Positions 12,701 to 25,700 of a stretch of 64,000 nucleotides of DNA are shown in pieces. A program made the translations under genes and the position numbers. The stretch's first letter is position 1. Every line of letters begins with the position of its first letter. The DNA comes from Melitaea cinxia (taxonomy: Eukaryota > Arthropoda > Insecta > Lepidoptera > Nymphalidae), in assembly GCF_905220565.1 (NCBI RefSeq), contig NC_059414.1:5516001-5580000 (forward strand), written 5' to 3'. The notes under the pieces are model-generated. The model was given only the letters and a program-made list of their open reading frames with translations. It did not search any database and was not told the DNA's origin.

Positions 12701-15700
12701 ATATTAATCTATTATTTCGATTCGAAGACGCCGTTAATATCAAATGGAGCGTATGACTGAAAGCTAATAACACAAAGTACATTTAGAGCACTTAACGTTA
12801 AAGCCCCCGCCCGTTCCGATTGATTGCTCCGCTGACAGATGGTCACTTGCGACCCTAGAAATAATATAGATGAAATGTTTTCATACGAAATTACCTATTG
12901 ATGTTGAAAAAAAATATTAGCACGATGTAATAATACTTTATATTTAAGTGTCTTAATTCAGTAAATATAGCGTTATAACATATATAATCGAAAGCCATGA
13001 AAAATAGTATATTTTGCAGAAATATATGCAAGTACGTTAGTAGGTATAATCAAACTTAGAATACATTTGAGAACTAAGATTATCTATCATAATTTTAACG
13101 ACGTATGTCTGGTATGCTTCTTGTATAGCAAAAAGAACATAAAAAATCAATGTAACAAGAGCTTTAAATTCGTATCACATGAGGAAATTTACTAGCGAGA
13201 CCCATGTAAAATACAAACAAGTCGGTAAAAGAATGGCCTGCAACAAATTCGTAACTCTTCGTGCCCGTATGTTACTCACGCGTTTCTTTTATTTGCACCA
13301 CACATACGTTAGTCGAAAAGCAATATCGTGTTGAAATTTAGACACGTATCTACCAAATATCGCGTGGGTTCATATAAAAGCATCACAATCGTTCAGGAAT
13401 TGAGGTGTACGCGTAAAATTACACGCATATTTGGCATTGTTTAAGACCAAATAAAATTTATGTTGTATTATAAAAGTGACTCTGCTGAATTACTTCACAA
13501 TAATCTTTCAAATATGGTTTATGAGGTCGCACGTGTCTGCATCGCAAACGATGTCTTTTTTTCTGTTCAGGCTTTACGAATTTATTCTGCGTAGTGGTAC
13601 GAGGCTCGGTATCGTCTTCGTCTTGACTTATATCTTTTTTTATTGATTATGGCTAGAACTTATTTCAATTAATACTGTTACAACGTGATTCTTAACCGTT
13701 TGAATAATAAATAGACGAATGTTTGAGACTGTACGCCTCCCCTGACACCCCCTTTCCTTTCAACACTAAAATATGATTTCTATGAAAAATTCGTTAACTT
13801 TAACGGAAACTGACACTATTTCAGTTTCCGCTCGGAACAAATATATGTGTACTTCGGAGAAAAAATTCGCCAGTATGTTATTATCGTACAAACATGCTAA
13901 ATATCACAACTTTTGGTAGAGAAATTGTCTAATAACCCGAAAGAAAACAGCGTGGCGGATTAAACTGCCACCTTTTTTTCAGTCCATTCATATGAGGACA
14001 CCATACATAATGAAATAGGAAATTTGTTCGTAAAATTTAAAAGTTTTAGTATATTTGTTATTCAAAAACACTCAAGTAAACAATTTTGCTTCGATCACGG
14101 TAAAATATGCATGTAAAGAAATTCATAAGATTCCCAACAACTCGATCACTTACTAAAAAAGCCTAGAAAAGCCTAGTGGCCTACCTATATGGGTTTATCG
14201 ATATAAGTAATAAAAAGATTTCGTTTCATTTAGCGTAATCAACAAAAGTTCAACAGCCCTCAGTCATTAAGAGCCCTAAAAGTTTTTAGGGAACTCTGAT
14301 GAGTCGTAATAGAACAAGATAAACTAGATTGCGAATTTATGTGGATGGAAAGAGAAGTGTGCCTCGGTACGCGTTAGTGCTCAACCCTCATTCAGTCGGA
14401 CGATCCTTATTCATCAGAGTACGTGTGTTCTTTTAACAAATTCTCCCCTACTCAGCGTTTACCGTTTAGTGTTATTCCGACATTTATTTGATTCGGTATA
14501 AATACACCTACACCTACCACAGATATAGAAAGAACAAGTCATCCAGCTTTGGACGATATTTCAGTGTTATAACTCACTTTTTCCTCGTCTACTTATATTT
14601 CATTAATTTTGCTATTCATAATAATTCGAAGAATTTGTTTATAGGTCTACGTTATACGGTATATAATATAATAATTTAGAAAATTGTCAAGATAAGATAT
14701 TACTGCATTATCCTCAGCCTCTCTTAGTTATTGGTCATCTCTCTCATTTGTCGAAGTGCTCTTTTTGCGATTATTTCCTTATTTAGTACTGAGTCGTTTT
14801 CTTTGTCTTGCTTTGTTTTCATGTTTGAATTTTCGAAGTACTGTACTACTTGGCACTTTAAAAAAAATAAAGGTACATTTTACTTAAATTATAAATTTGA
14901 TAATATTAATTTAAAAAAAATGGTAAAATTATTAAATATACAAAAATACATTTTGATATTATCTGAATTTAAATCACAACCTTCGAAGCTTCGATTTAAA
15001 CCCAGTACAAAAACATAAATCATGTGAAATAAAATATTCCAAAATTTATCTAGATGAGTAGGGTATAAATGTTTACACCAGCCCCACACGGCTCAGATAA
15101 GCTCTGTACACATTATACCCTGTTCCAATTACAGGCTTTGATACTATACGTCACATTTATGCTTCCCTAGCACATTCTTTTAATATATTAGGTCGATTTG
15201 GCTGTTTTACGTTTTTAGATCGTAAAAGTTATAAAGAACACCGGAATTGTTTGTTTCCAATTTGAATTGTACTTTTGTTTGTAGGTACGTACACATATAC
15301 AAGTTGCGCATAAAAGTATTACGTTTATTAAATAAATATAAATAAGAAGGTATACGAACAGTCTAATTTTATACGACAGAAAGCAATTAATTGTAGACAA
15401 TGAATTTGAAAAGTGATTTTAAATAGTATTGTAAAATTTGTTGACTAATTTAAACAATTTTGTTCAATACTGCCTACAACTACAATTAATGATGAAGAAC
15501 AATCTCCAGGATAATTAATAAGATAAGGATAAGGAAATAAACAATCCAGGCATTTGAAAAGATAAATACAATGACAAGATTTTAATCAAATTTGAAATGA
15601 GAAAGAGTAATAAATCAAGAACGAGTCTATACTTGGCCTGTACAATCTATTATATGTGTTTTATCTTTTACTCTTGGTAAAGACTCCAGTACTCTCCAGA

Positions 15701-15951
15701 GACGACCCTCCGAAGTGAAACGTATTCTTTTACAAATATTTGTTCTTCTATAAACTTCTTAAATGGATTTTTTTCGAGGTCAAGATTATTGTTACACAAA
15801 TCTTATCGATTTTAATTCACATGCATTATTACTTCTTTTGTAGGCTACTTAGCACTTATTATTTATTTATGTAAATTATAATACATTTAATTGTATTACA
15901 CATATATCAACTATTACTATTTAATTTATATTTAAATTTTTATTCATCTCC
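9747..15951. other. 6.2 kb of AT-rich, apparently single-copy DNA
   Basis: I find no exon-like frame, RNA gene or clear transposon. Patches richer in G+C lie at about 10480-10570, 11640-11800 and 13240-13640. Open frames (9681-9965 minus, 11805-12026, 14488-14679, 14731-15018) have no domain and mostly AT-rich codons; 9681-9965 overlaps a SINE. A gene-desert or intronic setting fits. Confidence 0.5.
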
Positions 15952-16007
15952 TAGATAGGGAAAGAGGCCTATGCCCGGCAGTGGGATATTACAAGTTGAA
16001 GCGACTT
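15952..16007 (+). mobile_element. SINE 3'-tail remnant
   Basis: GGGAAAGAGGCCTATGCCCG, GCAGTGGGATATTACAAG and TTGAAGCG match the last 50 bases or so of the SINE at 40172-40521. Nothing of the body remains. Confidence 0.75.
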
Positions 16008-16780
16008 AATTTATAAAATATTATCAGATACGTAGATATTTATTTAACAAGCATATCCGCACGATAATCATAGTATACGACGGATTTGACATTGAATGGT
16101 CTATAAAAGACTACCGCGCATGATCAAGAATTTTGACAAGGCTTGAGAGACGTAATTCTGTGATGCGAGAGATTTAATTATTAATAGCCTAATTATTCTT
16201 TAATTGCTAAACTGTCATAATCTTGTTATACTCGTAGGTATCACTCTAAGCTTTTATCTGAAATTTAAAATGTTTTCCTCAATTGCAAGCACATATTGAT
16301 AGCAGTTACTTAGTTCTATGCAATTATAAAGCTAACTTATGAAGACATACAAACGATACAAAATGTTAGGTATAAGTACAGATATGAAAATGCAATATTT
16401 ATTTTACTTCGATGTTTATTACAGAGGGAAGTATTCGACGAAAATATATTAATCATGGGGTCAGAATTTTTTTTTCATAAACTTGGGGTTTATTTATTGT
16501 TTGCAATTGCTCATACCGTCCTTGAAATTGCAACAATAAATATTATTTCATATCGGCAGCAAACTAATATTTGGTCTTCTACTCTTATATGTATAAATAT
16601 ATAAAGAGGGAGAATATTGTGTGTTCCTGTGACTGTGTGGGGGTAAACTCGTTATCATAGCACCTATTTCAAATATTCTTATTATTCTAAATATAATCGG
16701 ATATGCAAAAGCGAACGATAAAGTGTAAACATTGTTTTGTAAAAATAACTTAAATCATTGCATGATGTTGAGTTTTTATA
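16008..16780. other. AT-rich DNA, no gene seen
   Basis: There is no recognisable feature. Confidence 0.45.
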
Positions 16781-17085
16781 CGCAACGGTCACAGCACTGT
16801 TTATGGCTGTTGCGCTGGCGGTTGCCGGTTCGATCCCCGCATATGACAAACATTTGTATTAGCCATACAGATGTTTGCCATGGTCTGGTGTTTGTGCGAT
16901 CCTTGTGGGTCGCCCCACCGTGCCTCGGAGACCACGTTAAGCCGTCGGTCCCGATCGTAACTCATAATAGGGAATGTATACGCCAACCCGCATTTGAAGC
17001 AGCGCGGTGGATTAAGCTCTGATCCTTCTACATGGGAAAAGAGGCCTATGCCCAGCAATGGAATATTAATACAGGCTGAAACGTG
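16781..17085 (+). mobile_element. tRNA-derived SINE (Metulj-like), near full length
   Basis: This element is copied through a Pol III transcript. The tRNA-like head retains a B box (GGTTCGATCCC at about 16827). The A box region is cut short: the copy starts at CGCAACGGTC. The body follows in the usual order: CATTTGTATTAGCCATACAG, GGTCGCCCCACCGTGCCTCG, TTAAGCCGTCGGTCCCG, CGCCAACCCGCAT, and a GAGGCCTATGCCCAGCAATG tail ending GGCTGAAACG. Two overlapping open frames (16732-17022 plus, 16801-17058 minus) lie inside it and are not genes. Confidence 0.9.
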
Positions 17086-19497
17086 CGAATTTCTATAAAA
17101 TACTTACCATTATATTATAAAAGTAGTAACTTAGTACTACCAACTTTTTTAAGTGATTTGAAACATTTACATATACACATACACTCATACAATATGATAA
17201 ACATTTTTATAAACAGTATTCCAAATCTAAAACGTAAATATTTTTCACAATTTTTAGGACTGCCTTTGAAGTAAATGTTACCTGGATGTTTTCCTTTGAT
17301 AATTGTCTTTCTAAAATCATTGTTTCTTCGACTACAAACGGTACAGTTGTAGCTTGCGTAAGCTACGATTGACGCCTTAATGAGTACCGTAATTGGGGTC
17401 CAGCCGGGTCTATAGCAAATGGCCCCGGACAGCGGCTCGGATGAAATTGAATGCACTAATTAGTACGTGTAGAATGACACAAGGTCTTGTTACTGAGTTT
17501 CGGGAAAGGGTCGCAGTAAACACTTTTTAATTTAAGCAATTATTTTGTTGTTTGTTGTTGTTATTAGTGTTGTTTTTGGTACAGTATGTAGTTGTGTTTT
17601 TGGAAATTATTTCTTATCTGACTCTTATATCTTACCGTGGTTTTATATAGCCTATTTCTTTTACTTATAACTTTATCAGGCCTACTAACGAAGCGTACGT
17701 TTCATAATAGATACATTTCTTAAAAGAGTTTTATTTAAATAGTGTTACAAAGTACCTACGTCAAGATTATGTGTAATATAGGCCTTTTAATGCAAATATA
17801 ATATTTTGATATCTGTAAGTAGGTACTTTCTAAAATAAGATTCATAAAAAAAAAAAAGATTCATAAAAAATGCTTTGGCTTTTTTATATTAGCACATAAA
17901 ACGTTAAAATAATTTACGTTATGTTGAAATTAAAGTGGCCTGACTTTGCATCCACGTTTATACTGTAAATGCAAAAATAACTTTTACTGTTATTTTTCAC
18001 ATTTGAACTGCAGAGTAGTGTTTAAAGAGTAGAGACAGCAATTTCGGAGTAGAATAATTCAGATTCTAAGAAATCTAAATTTAAATATTTAAAAATTTTG
18101 AACGAAAACCAAAATAAGCCATTATTACCACATTGGGTTTGATTAAAAAATTCGGTTCAAATGTTTTTGTTATAGATAGTAAAAAAAATTGTCGTCATTA
18201 AAATGATATAAACGAACCCATTAAAAAAACTTGATATAAATTATCGTGTCATAATACTTTATTAATATTAAAAATTTTCATTAATATAATTTATCACCAA
18301 ATGTTTTATACTATTTTTAATAAACGAATAAAATATAATTTATAGTGACGCTAAATTATAAAATACCCTCATAATACAGGACTCCTTTCAATGAGGGCAA
18401 TGAAACTAATTCGTACGAAACCCCCAAATAAATCCCCATTTCGCGATAACACAAAAGGGGAGTTCCCTTCGGAAGTCCTAATCAAATAGTTACTATTGTA
18501 AATATATATCTACTAAGATAGCCCCTACACTTTACCACCCTCCTGTCATCATGACCCTTTGAGATGGACTAATAAGAATTTTATAAGTACAGAAAAAGAA
18601 AGAAATTTGTAGGTACACTAAATAAGACGTTACTTCGTCTAAAAGTAATCTATAGATACACAGGTACATTCAAATGTATGTACATTTTTTTAGTATGTTT
18701 TATCGAACACCGAAATGAAATAATTAGTAATAGCAGGTGCAAAGGCAAAAAATTGTATCTTTCAAAACTCAATAAAAACATGTTGTAAATGTAAAATATT
18801 CACAGTTGTCCTAATAAATGGCTATATTTGGACAGCTATGAATATTTTACAGTGAAAATAATGATTCTCAAAAGAAGAAATAAAAGTCAAAGTAAATATG
18901 GCGTCCAATGTGACGGATACGGTCCAACGAATAGAATACATACATCAATAAAAAATGATAAGCGACAATTACGGAGTCAAAACAACTATGGCTGTAAAAC
19001 TCACGGGAACAACACTGCCGCTATTTTAAAATTTATTTAACAAGAATCAATTTCAAAATTCGAACAATAACAACAACGTTGCCAATATATTGCAAGTACG
19101 ATCACGTAGATCCATAACGGTAGACGAGTAAACTCCGTGAAACCACGTCGTCACTTCTGAGATTGCTCCATCTAGTCGACACGTTCGAAATTTAAAATGC
19201 GCCGCATCCAAGAAATGCAGTTTTGAAATTTTTCAATTTTATAAGGTAACTCTAACGATTCAATCTTCACGGTCAATTACTAAGTGATTCAAAAGTGTAT
19301 TGATTAATACTTATTGTTTGGTAATGATCACAATTATTGTAATAATTCTTATATTAGCTTTTGTTAGAAACTACTAGAACTCACGGTTTCAGTAAGTAAT
19401 TTCTGAACCCGTAGGAATGTCAGGGTTAAAATTATGTATGGTAGTCTAAATTTCCATTTTTATCTAATCTTTTTGCGTTATAGAGTAACAAATATCC
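17086..19497. other. AT-rich DNA with one GC-richer block
   Basis: I see no gene. 17320-17460 is richer in G+C and contains a palindromic GCTTGCGTAAGC and, near its end, CACTAATTAGTACGTG with a homeodomain-type TAATTA core. At 17840-17866 GATTCATAAAAAA is duplicated in tandem. A minus-strand frame at 17115-17456 (113 codons) covers the GC-richer block but has no domain I recognise. Confidence 0.45.
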
Positions 19498-19556
19498 ATC
19501 AGTCCTCACAAGCTTTCTTATTATATATAATAATAAGAAAGCTTGTGAGGACTGAT
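19498..19556. repeat. Perfect 26-bp inverted repeat (hairpin)
   Basis: Left arm 19498-19523 starts ATCAGTCCTCACAAGC. Right arm 19531-19556 is its exact reverse complement, and only 7 bases (TATATAA) separate them. Perfect pairing over 26 bp with a short loop is rare by chance. There are no flanking target duplications. Animal miRNA precursors usually contain mismatches, so a recent inverted duplication by template switching is more likely. Single-stranded DNA or RNA here would fold strongly. Confidence 0.95.
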
Positions 19557-20821
19557 TTATAATAAGTAGAATTGGTTATAAAAAAGGGTTGAAATCATTT
19601 ATTTTCATCGTCATTAAAATTCAAATGACCCCCCTTAAACTCGACAGTACATCTCCGAGGCTCTATTCGTTATATGCCTGACGTTTTCCATTAATTTAAC
19701 GCTGAATTTATTTAAAATACAACCATTCGATTTATCTACAGCCATCTCTATATTTTCGTATGCAGTGAAAAATAAATATAAACGTTGATAATGGAATGGA
19801 TAAGCAATAAGTTCGGGGGCAGATACAGGGTAGTGCCCCTGCGGTGAGCTGGCCCCTCATTAATCAGCCCCCTCGTGTCAGGGTTGACGTATTATGTAAT
19901 TTTTATCATGCATTACATGAAACACGCAATCTGCCCCGTGGAGCAACGTTGTGGGGCATCAACCATGACCTTATCCAAGGGTTTTGTCTTCTAGCTTAAT
20001 TAAGTACATTTGAGACATAGCAACAGTTAAATAATAATTTTTTGTATATATTTAATTTTTTCGTAATTTAATAAGAATAATTATAGCGAAAAGTACATTT
20101 TGAAATTATATCGTAAAACGGATAGAAATTGTTGTAGAGACTTTCCATTATCCTGCGGCAGCGTAGTTATTTAAGATATCGATTTTCATAATACTGCAGT
20201 CATACGTCATCATATGCATTAGAACCGAAAGATTTGAACGGCGTTCAAAAGTAGACTTCGTATTATAGAAAAAAAAATATTTTGTTATTTTATGTATTGA
20301 GGGTACCCTTCGAAACTATTGCCCTTACTCATTCCTTTTATAATTTGATTAGTAAGTTAATATATGAGAAAAATTATAACTAACATTAATAAAATTATAA
20401 CAACTAAACTGTGTCAGTTAGTAAAATATCGAAACTCAAAGCGTTTATCATCATAAACATCATCAAAGATCACTGCTGGACATACGCCACCATAATGGAC
20501 TTCCGATTTTTTGTAGGTCTTCGCCGTGAAAATCGCGCGACTTCCAACTCTTCTCGATTTCTAATTACAACAGCATTGTCTACATTTTACTGGTTTTTAT
20601 ACAAATAAATATATATTTTTATTTAATATACCAGAGACACATCTAGCATAATAATGTTAACAATGCTTTACCTATTTTCGAGAATGTTATAACGTTGTAT
20701 GCTGTCTACTTCGCCAGGATAGCGTGAAAATGATTATTGAGAACAATATCCCTGTCTACGTAAGAATATTGTGTATTTAAATATTATTCGCAATCATTTT
20801 ATATTTATATTTATATTAAAA
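19557..20821. other. AT-rich DNA with a GC-rich putative regulatory block
   Basis: The block at 19790-19985 is much richer in G+C than its surroundings. It holds two GGGGCA/TGCCCC complementary pairs, a TGACGT half-site at 19885 and ATTATGTAAT at 19891-19900, which fits the PAR-bZIP consensus RTTAYGTAAY. At about 20455-20500 a decayed minus-strand LINE/SINE tail (CACTGCTGGACATA) can be made out. There is no gene signal. Confidence 0.45.
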
Positions 20822-20876
20822 ACTAGGAGAGGCCTATGTCCAGCAGTGGACTGTTGAAGGCTGATGGATGGATGGA
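20822..20876 (+). mobile_element. LINE/SINE 3'-tail remnant with ATGG repeats
   Basis: GAGAGGCCTATGTCCAGCAG, TGGACTGTTGAAGGCTGATG and a short (GATG/GATGG)n tract form the typical end of this LINE family. No upstream body is recognisable. Confidence 0.7.
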
Positions 20877-21411
20877 ATAGTAACAAAATTAGTTTGACTT
20901 TTAACAACTTTAATATCAGCAGTTAAATTATTGAAACATTAATGTATGTAAAAAGTTTCATATTATCGTAAGTTTCCGAGATTAGCGGTTTCAAACAAAC
21001 ACACAACATCCATACTTCTATATAACAGGTATATCAATAATAGCTATTAGTCATGTACATAAATCATTATTAAAAATAATTTCATTAATTAATTAGTCAC
21101 TCAAAGTTTAATGCAACTATTACTACAACTACAGTAGTAACGTTTTTCAAATGATTTTAAATTACTGAAAATCGTTGACGCCACTTTTCCCCACTATTTA
21201 AAGCCTCAAAGGTGTTACTTCAAGTTTGAAGTGCACATGTCAAGTCTAAAAGGTTTAAAGTACCAGGTTACCAGAATTTCATAAGAGTCCTTTGAATTAA
21301 ACGTTTCTAGTCTTTAGTGTGAAGTGTACGTGAGTGTCGAAATAATGAAGTTTTACATAGTTTTTTATCGTCGTAAATCGGTAATAAGGTATTCAAATGA
21401 TTCCTTTTGTG
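20877..21411. other. AT-rich DNA, no gene seen
   Basis: Nothing is recognised. A GC-richer stretch with AGGTGTTACTTCAAG lies near 21210. Confidence 0.4.
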
Positions 21412-21886
21412 TCGGTTTTTAACTGACTTCCAAAAAAGAAGGAGGTTCTCAATTCGATTGTATTTTTTTTATGTATGTTACTTCAGAACTTTTGACTGGG
21501 TGGACCGATTTCGATGACAAAAATTTTAATCGAAAGGTGGTGCTTGTCACTTGGTCCCATTTAAACTCATTTGAGATCTAACACCTACTTTTCGAGTTAT
21601 ATCAATAATGCGTTTTTGCTTGACTATTTTTTCGTCGACCTACGTTGTATTATACCGCATAATTTTTACTGGAAGCATCAATTTTGATGATCTTTAATTT
21701 AATCGAAAGCTGATGTTTATCATGTGATCGCATTTAAATTTCATCGAGATCTGATAACAACTTTTTGAGTAATCTTTGACAACGCATATTTACTTGACTA
21801 TTTTTTTGTCTACCTACGTTGTATTACTTATCTGTGTAATTGAAGTCGATTTTTTTTTCTCGTTTGCGAGCAAACACAATTATTGG
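21412..21886 (+). repeat. Compound repeat, family E, copy 1 (internally deleted)
   Basis: It starts at a GTCGG..AACTGACTTCC border with an A/G-rich GAAGGAGG tract and ends CGTTTGCGAGCAAACACAAT, whose GTTTGC/GCAAAC forms a 6-bp stem. Inside are two diverged tandem units about 175 bp apart. Each runs from ACTGG..-CGATTT-GATGA through AATCGAAAG, a GTCCCATTTAAA- or GATCGCATTTAAA-type word, GAGATCT and TTGACTATTTTTT to CCTACGTTGTATTA. Compared with copies at 39247-39855 and 55321-55979, the central segment between units is missing. No protein is encoded; the class is unknown to me. Confidence 0.8.
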
Positions 21887-22420
21887 ATACAAGGTCGTCC
21901 TCGATAACTATTAAAATAATATTCCTATCAAGAAATAAATAAGAATAAATATACATTATACAACAAAACTAATAAGTAAATGTATATGAACATAGTTTTT
22001 GTTGATACAATAATACGTTTTTGTTTTTTATTATGGTTTGTGATATTTTGTTATTTTCACGCATCATATTTATACGAATAAAAGACATATTATTTCATTT
22101 ATATAATAATAAATATGTATTATCAAATGTCTGTAAACTCGCGTTTATGTTTAGTTTCATAAATTTAATGAAATATATTTATAGTAGTCCATAAAGTCTA
22201 TTTAAGCTCACGATTCAAAGCCAGGCGTGCGTATCGTATAGTAAATACGAGTATGTATATACTTTGTAATATACAATGTATGAATTTGAAAACAAAGTTA
22301 CTAAATAACTTAAATTTTACAGGACTTGGTTATTAAGAACCTTGTTATAGGCCGGACATACTACCTACTACGGCTTTAGGAGACAGTTGTGAAGCTCAAA
22401 TTAACAATTCTTCGTTTATT
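21887..22420. other. AT-rich DNA, no gene seen
   Basis: There is no recognisable feature. Confidence 0.4.
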
Positions 22421-22777
22421 ATACGCTTCAGCCTGTAATATCTCACTACTGGGCATAGGCCTCTTTCCCCATGTAGGAGAAGGATCAGAACTTAATCCAC
22501 TACGCTGCTCCAATACGGGTTGGCGGATATATTCCCTACTATGATCACACTCGAGTAACGATCACTATCAGGTGTACATGATAACAACTGGGAACGACGG
22601 CTTAACGTGCTCTCCGAGGCACAGTGGGGAAACCCACAAGGACTGCACAAACACCCAGACCACGGAAAACACCTGTATGGCCAATACAAATGTTTGTCAT
22701 GTACGGGGATCGAACCCGCAACCGCCAGCGCAACAGGTACAATCCATGGCTGTGACCGTTGCGCCAACGCGACGTCA
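22421..22777 (-). mobile_element. tRNA-derived SINE (Metulj-like), full length
   Basis: On the minus strand it starts GACGTCGCGTTGGCGCAACG (A box TTGGCGCAACGG), has B box GGTTCGATCCCCG, continues with GGCCATACAGGTGTTTTCCG and CCCACTGTGCCTCGGAG, and ends GTGAGATATTACAGGCTGAA. Both Pol III promoter boxes are intact. ATTATA occurs at both borders, a possible but short target duplication. Several 60-106 codon frames across it on both strands are chance readings of the SINE. Confidence 0.92.
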
Positions 22778-25700
22778 TTATATGTATAATCAATTTGCCA
22801 ATAACCTTTACATAACTTTTATGATTTGCATTATAAATATGTACCTACAACATAATACCGCTTCTATGTATATTATAGAGAAAAGAAAGTAATGAAAAAC
22901 ATTAATGAATGAATAAATAATAATTCACCATACGATATAAAAGAAATTACTGAATTTTTTCTGACAAGGGACTAATAAGGAAGACAGACCAGTGACAATT
23001 ACCAGACGCAACCTTCTACGTCATACTAGCAATAAACACAGCATCGAATGTCATGTAATTTCTGCAAGTCACATCATACCCGCACATTACATTGTCGTAT
23101 TAATTTTTGGTTATCTCCCTTTCTATTACCCTACGATGACAAATAACAAATGTATAACGTCATATTACGCACTTCTTGAATACCACATTCAGGGCCTCCG
23201 CATATTGTTATAACATAGCAGTTTTTTCGTTCCACGTATAGAAATATCAGTAAATAATACGACAATAATGTATAAGTTTTAAGGTACTGGAATAAATTTT
23301 TTTATGTGTGTAAAATGGGAGTGTAAACGAATTAGTAAATGCTTCGACAGCCCCCGGAGCTTTGTCTTAGAAGTGTGTCCCTGTTTAGCTAGTTTTTTTT
23401 TCTTTTATTTTTTTTTGTTTTTTTTTTTCTAATAGTAACAAAGAAGAGATTAACGCTAGATATTTAAACCCGAATTACTATTGTCTTAAAAAGAACACAC
23501 ACCTATATGGATCTATTGACGACTGACGGTAGTTCAATACCAACGGTAGGTAACACCTAAGTTAGTCACGAAATGTCTTAGGATGCCATAGCATATTTAT
23601 CGTCAGTACCGGATCCCTGCCGTGCCTCATCGCTGAACGCAGGCCCTAAATCACATTTGTCTCAAATATAAATAGGCTATTAACAATTCGAGCGTATCAC
23701 ATCCCCTTCGATATTATATAAAGCGTGACTCCTAATGGCGAAAGTGACGTCACAACCATATGTCAAAAGTCCACGATAGAGTATAAGGGAATGCTCTTTA
23801 TAGACTTCAGGCATACCCCTGTTATTGGCAATTCGATCCAAATAATTCACGGGAGAGTAGTTTTGTAATGACATATTTGTGTTATTGACAATTGAAAAAA
23901 TAAAGCCATCATTTACTACCGCGTGTAGTTTTTTATATTTTTATTTATATAGGTGTATAAAATGCATAAGTATATAAGAAGCACATTCATATAAGTAAGA
24001 AATAACAATACTACCGGTGACAGACTGTAGAAATGTCAATTAAGTCATCGATGAATGAGCGATGAAGTTTATTTAGTAAGAACACTTAAACAAAGTTTAC
24101 GTTCAAACCTTCCACATTAGTTGAAGTAGACACATCATTGCATTACCATTCATTTGAATACTTTACCAACATAATAAAATTTACTTTACGGTATTTGAAA
24201 AATAAACTCTTTTTACACAGAAATTTTTGAAAGAAACTTCAGTATAAGGAGAACTTTTATATAAAGCTCAGCATAATGTATTAATTTTTCTCGAGTGTCT
24301 AAGCAATGTGCAGTAGGGCGTTAAACGCTGCAGGCGATTTTCAAAATGGCTTGAATACAAATAAATAAATTCAATTTATATGAACGTATGCGTCCTCTGT
24401 AAGTTGTCAGTACCGTGCTAATGGCAATCGAGACAAATGCAATTTTGAGAACGAATGCGCCCTAGGCTACATGGCCAGGACAGGGGCGAATTTGGCAAAA
24501 TTTATATGCATTTCTATTATAAAACTAGCCTTGAGGCATAATAGCAGATAGTATTTATGGTATATTTACTTTTAATGTAGAAAGATTAAAAAATAAACAA
24601 GTAATCGACGAACTGTCAAACGATATTTAAAATATAGGATGATTTATTAATGAAATCAACTGATCTAGTTGTTCAAAACAGATGGGCTTGCTAACAGACA
24701 GCATTAAGATCAGAGAAATATTAATAACGCCAAAAAATAAAATCTTTACTCTCAATGTATTTTTATTTGTATTTACAACATCCACATGCCAAATATTTTC
24801 CAACACCTCATTGTGTAAAGAGAAAAAGTAATTATGTTGCGTGAAATGCCCCTAAGCGTTTCGCAATTGGCATCATTCAGATATAATTGCATTTCGTTAC
24901 AAATATTATGCCTTCAAGCCCAACTCCCTTGGGGAGTGTTAAGTGAATTTGATTTGAGTAGGTATGTTACTTTGCGAATGACTGCCTTCCATACATCGAG
25001 GAGCTTTATTGTCAAATCAATGTATTTGATTACTATGTGTCAAGTGCAGGAATGAACAAATGTTATTTCCTTTTTTTTTTATTTTATGTTTCAATATAGC
25101 GCTACTTACTTGTTCTTTTAGGTTATTCTGAGAAATTAATTTTTCATAAATCTATCATCAAATATAACCACATCCACAAACTTTCAAAATCACTTAAATT
25201 AAGACCAATTGAGATCAAGAACATAATAATTTCATAAAATACCATACTGATAATATGACACATTTAAATATATATTTTTTTATTGTATCGAAGCATTAAA
25301 TATTGCTAATGCTTTTACCCACTAAGCTTTTCTTGAGCAAAAATGTATGTTCTATATAATAGTCGCTTATAATCCCCAGTTTCACTGTTGAATTTTTCAA
25401 AGGCAATCAACCTGAAATGGCCGAAATGGAATTTCAAAGTCAACATGAAAAGTAAAAAATACCAAAGCCGCTGTCGGAAACGAATCGCTAGTTCCCAATA
25501 ATACCACTTAAACATTTTTCTGGCCTAAGTACCTTGGTATAAATATTATGAATTTAAACTCCCTCGGGGGGTATTATATTGAATTGCAGCGGCCTCAAGT
25601 ATGCAACGTTGCGAATGATAGGGTAGCACGCGTTGCTCTCACGCAACCACCTGCTCGTTAACCCATTTAATATATTATACGCTTTTTTTTTATAAATAAT

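Noticed and set aside
12421..12860. Possible hAT MITE from GATCGTGACCCCC and GCGACCCTAG words
   Set aside because: The words do not form a consistent inverted repeat with flanking 8-bp duplication.
17115..17456. 113-codon minus frame
   Set aside because: No domain, and half of it is AT-rich. Kept only as a note on a GC-richer block.
19498..19556. Hairpin as a miRNA gene
   Set aside because: Perfect 26-bp pairing and a 7-base loop without mismatches are atypical of animal pre-miRNA, and there is no lower-stem context.
22492..22892. Overlapping 60-106 codon frames on both strands
   Set aside because: They read through a SINE (22421-22777). The same peptides appear from the SINE at 40172-40521, so they are repeat artefacts.
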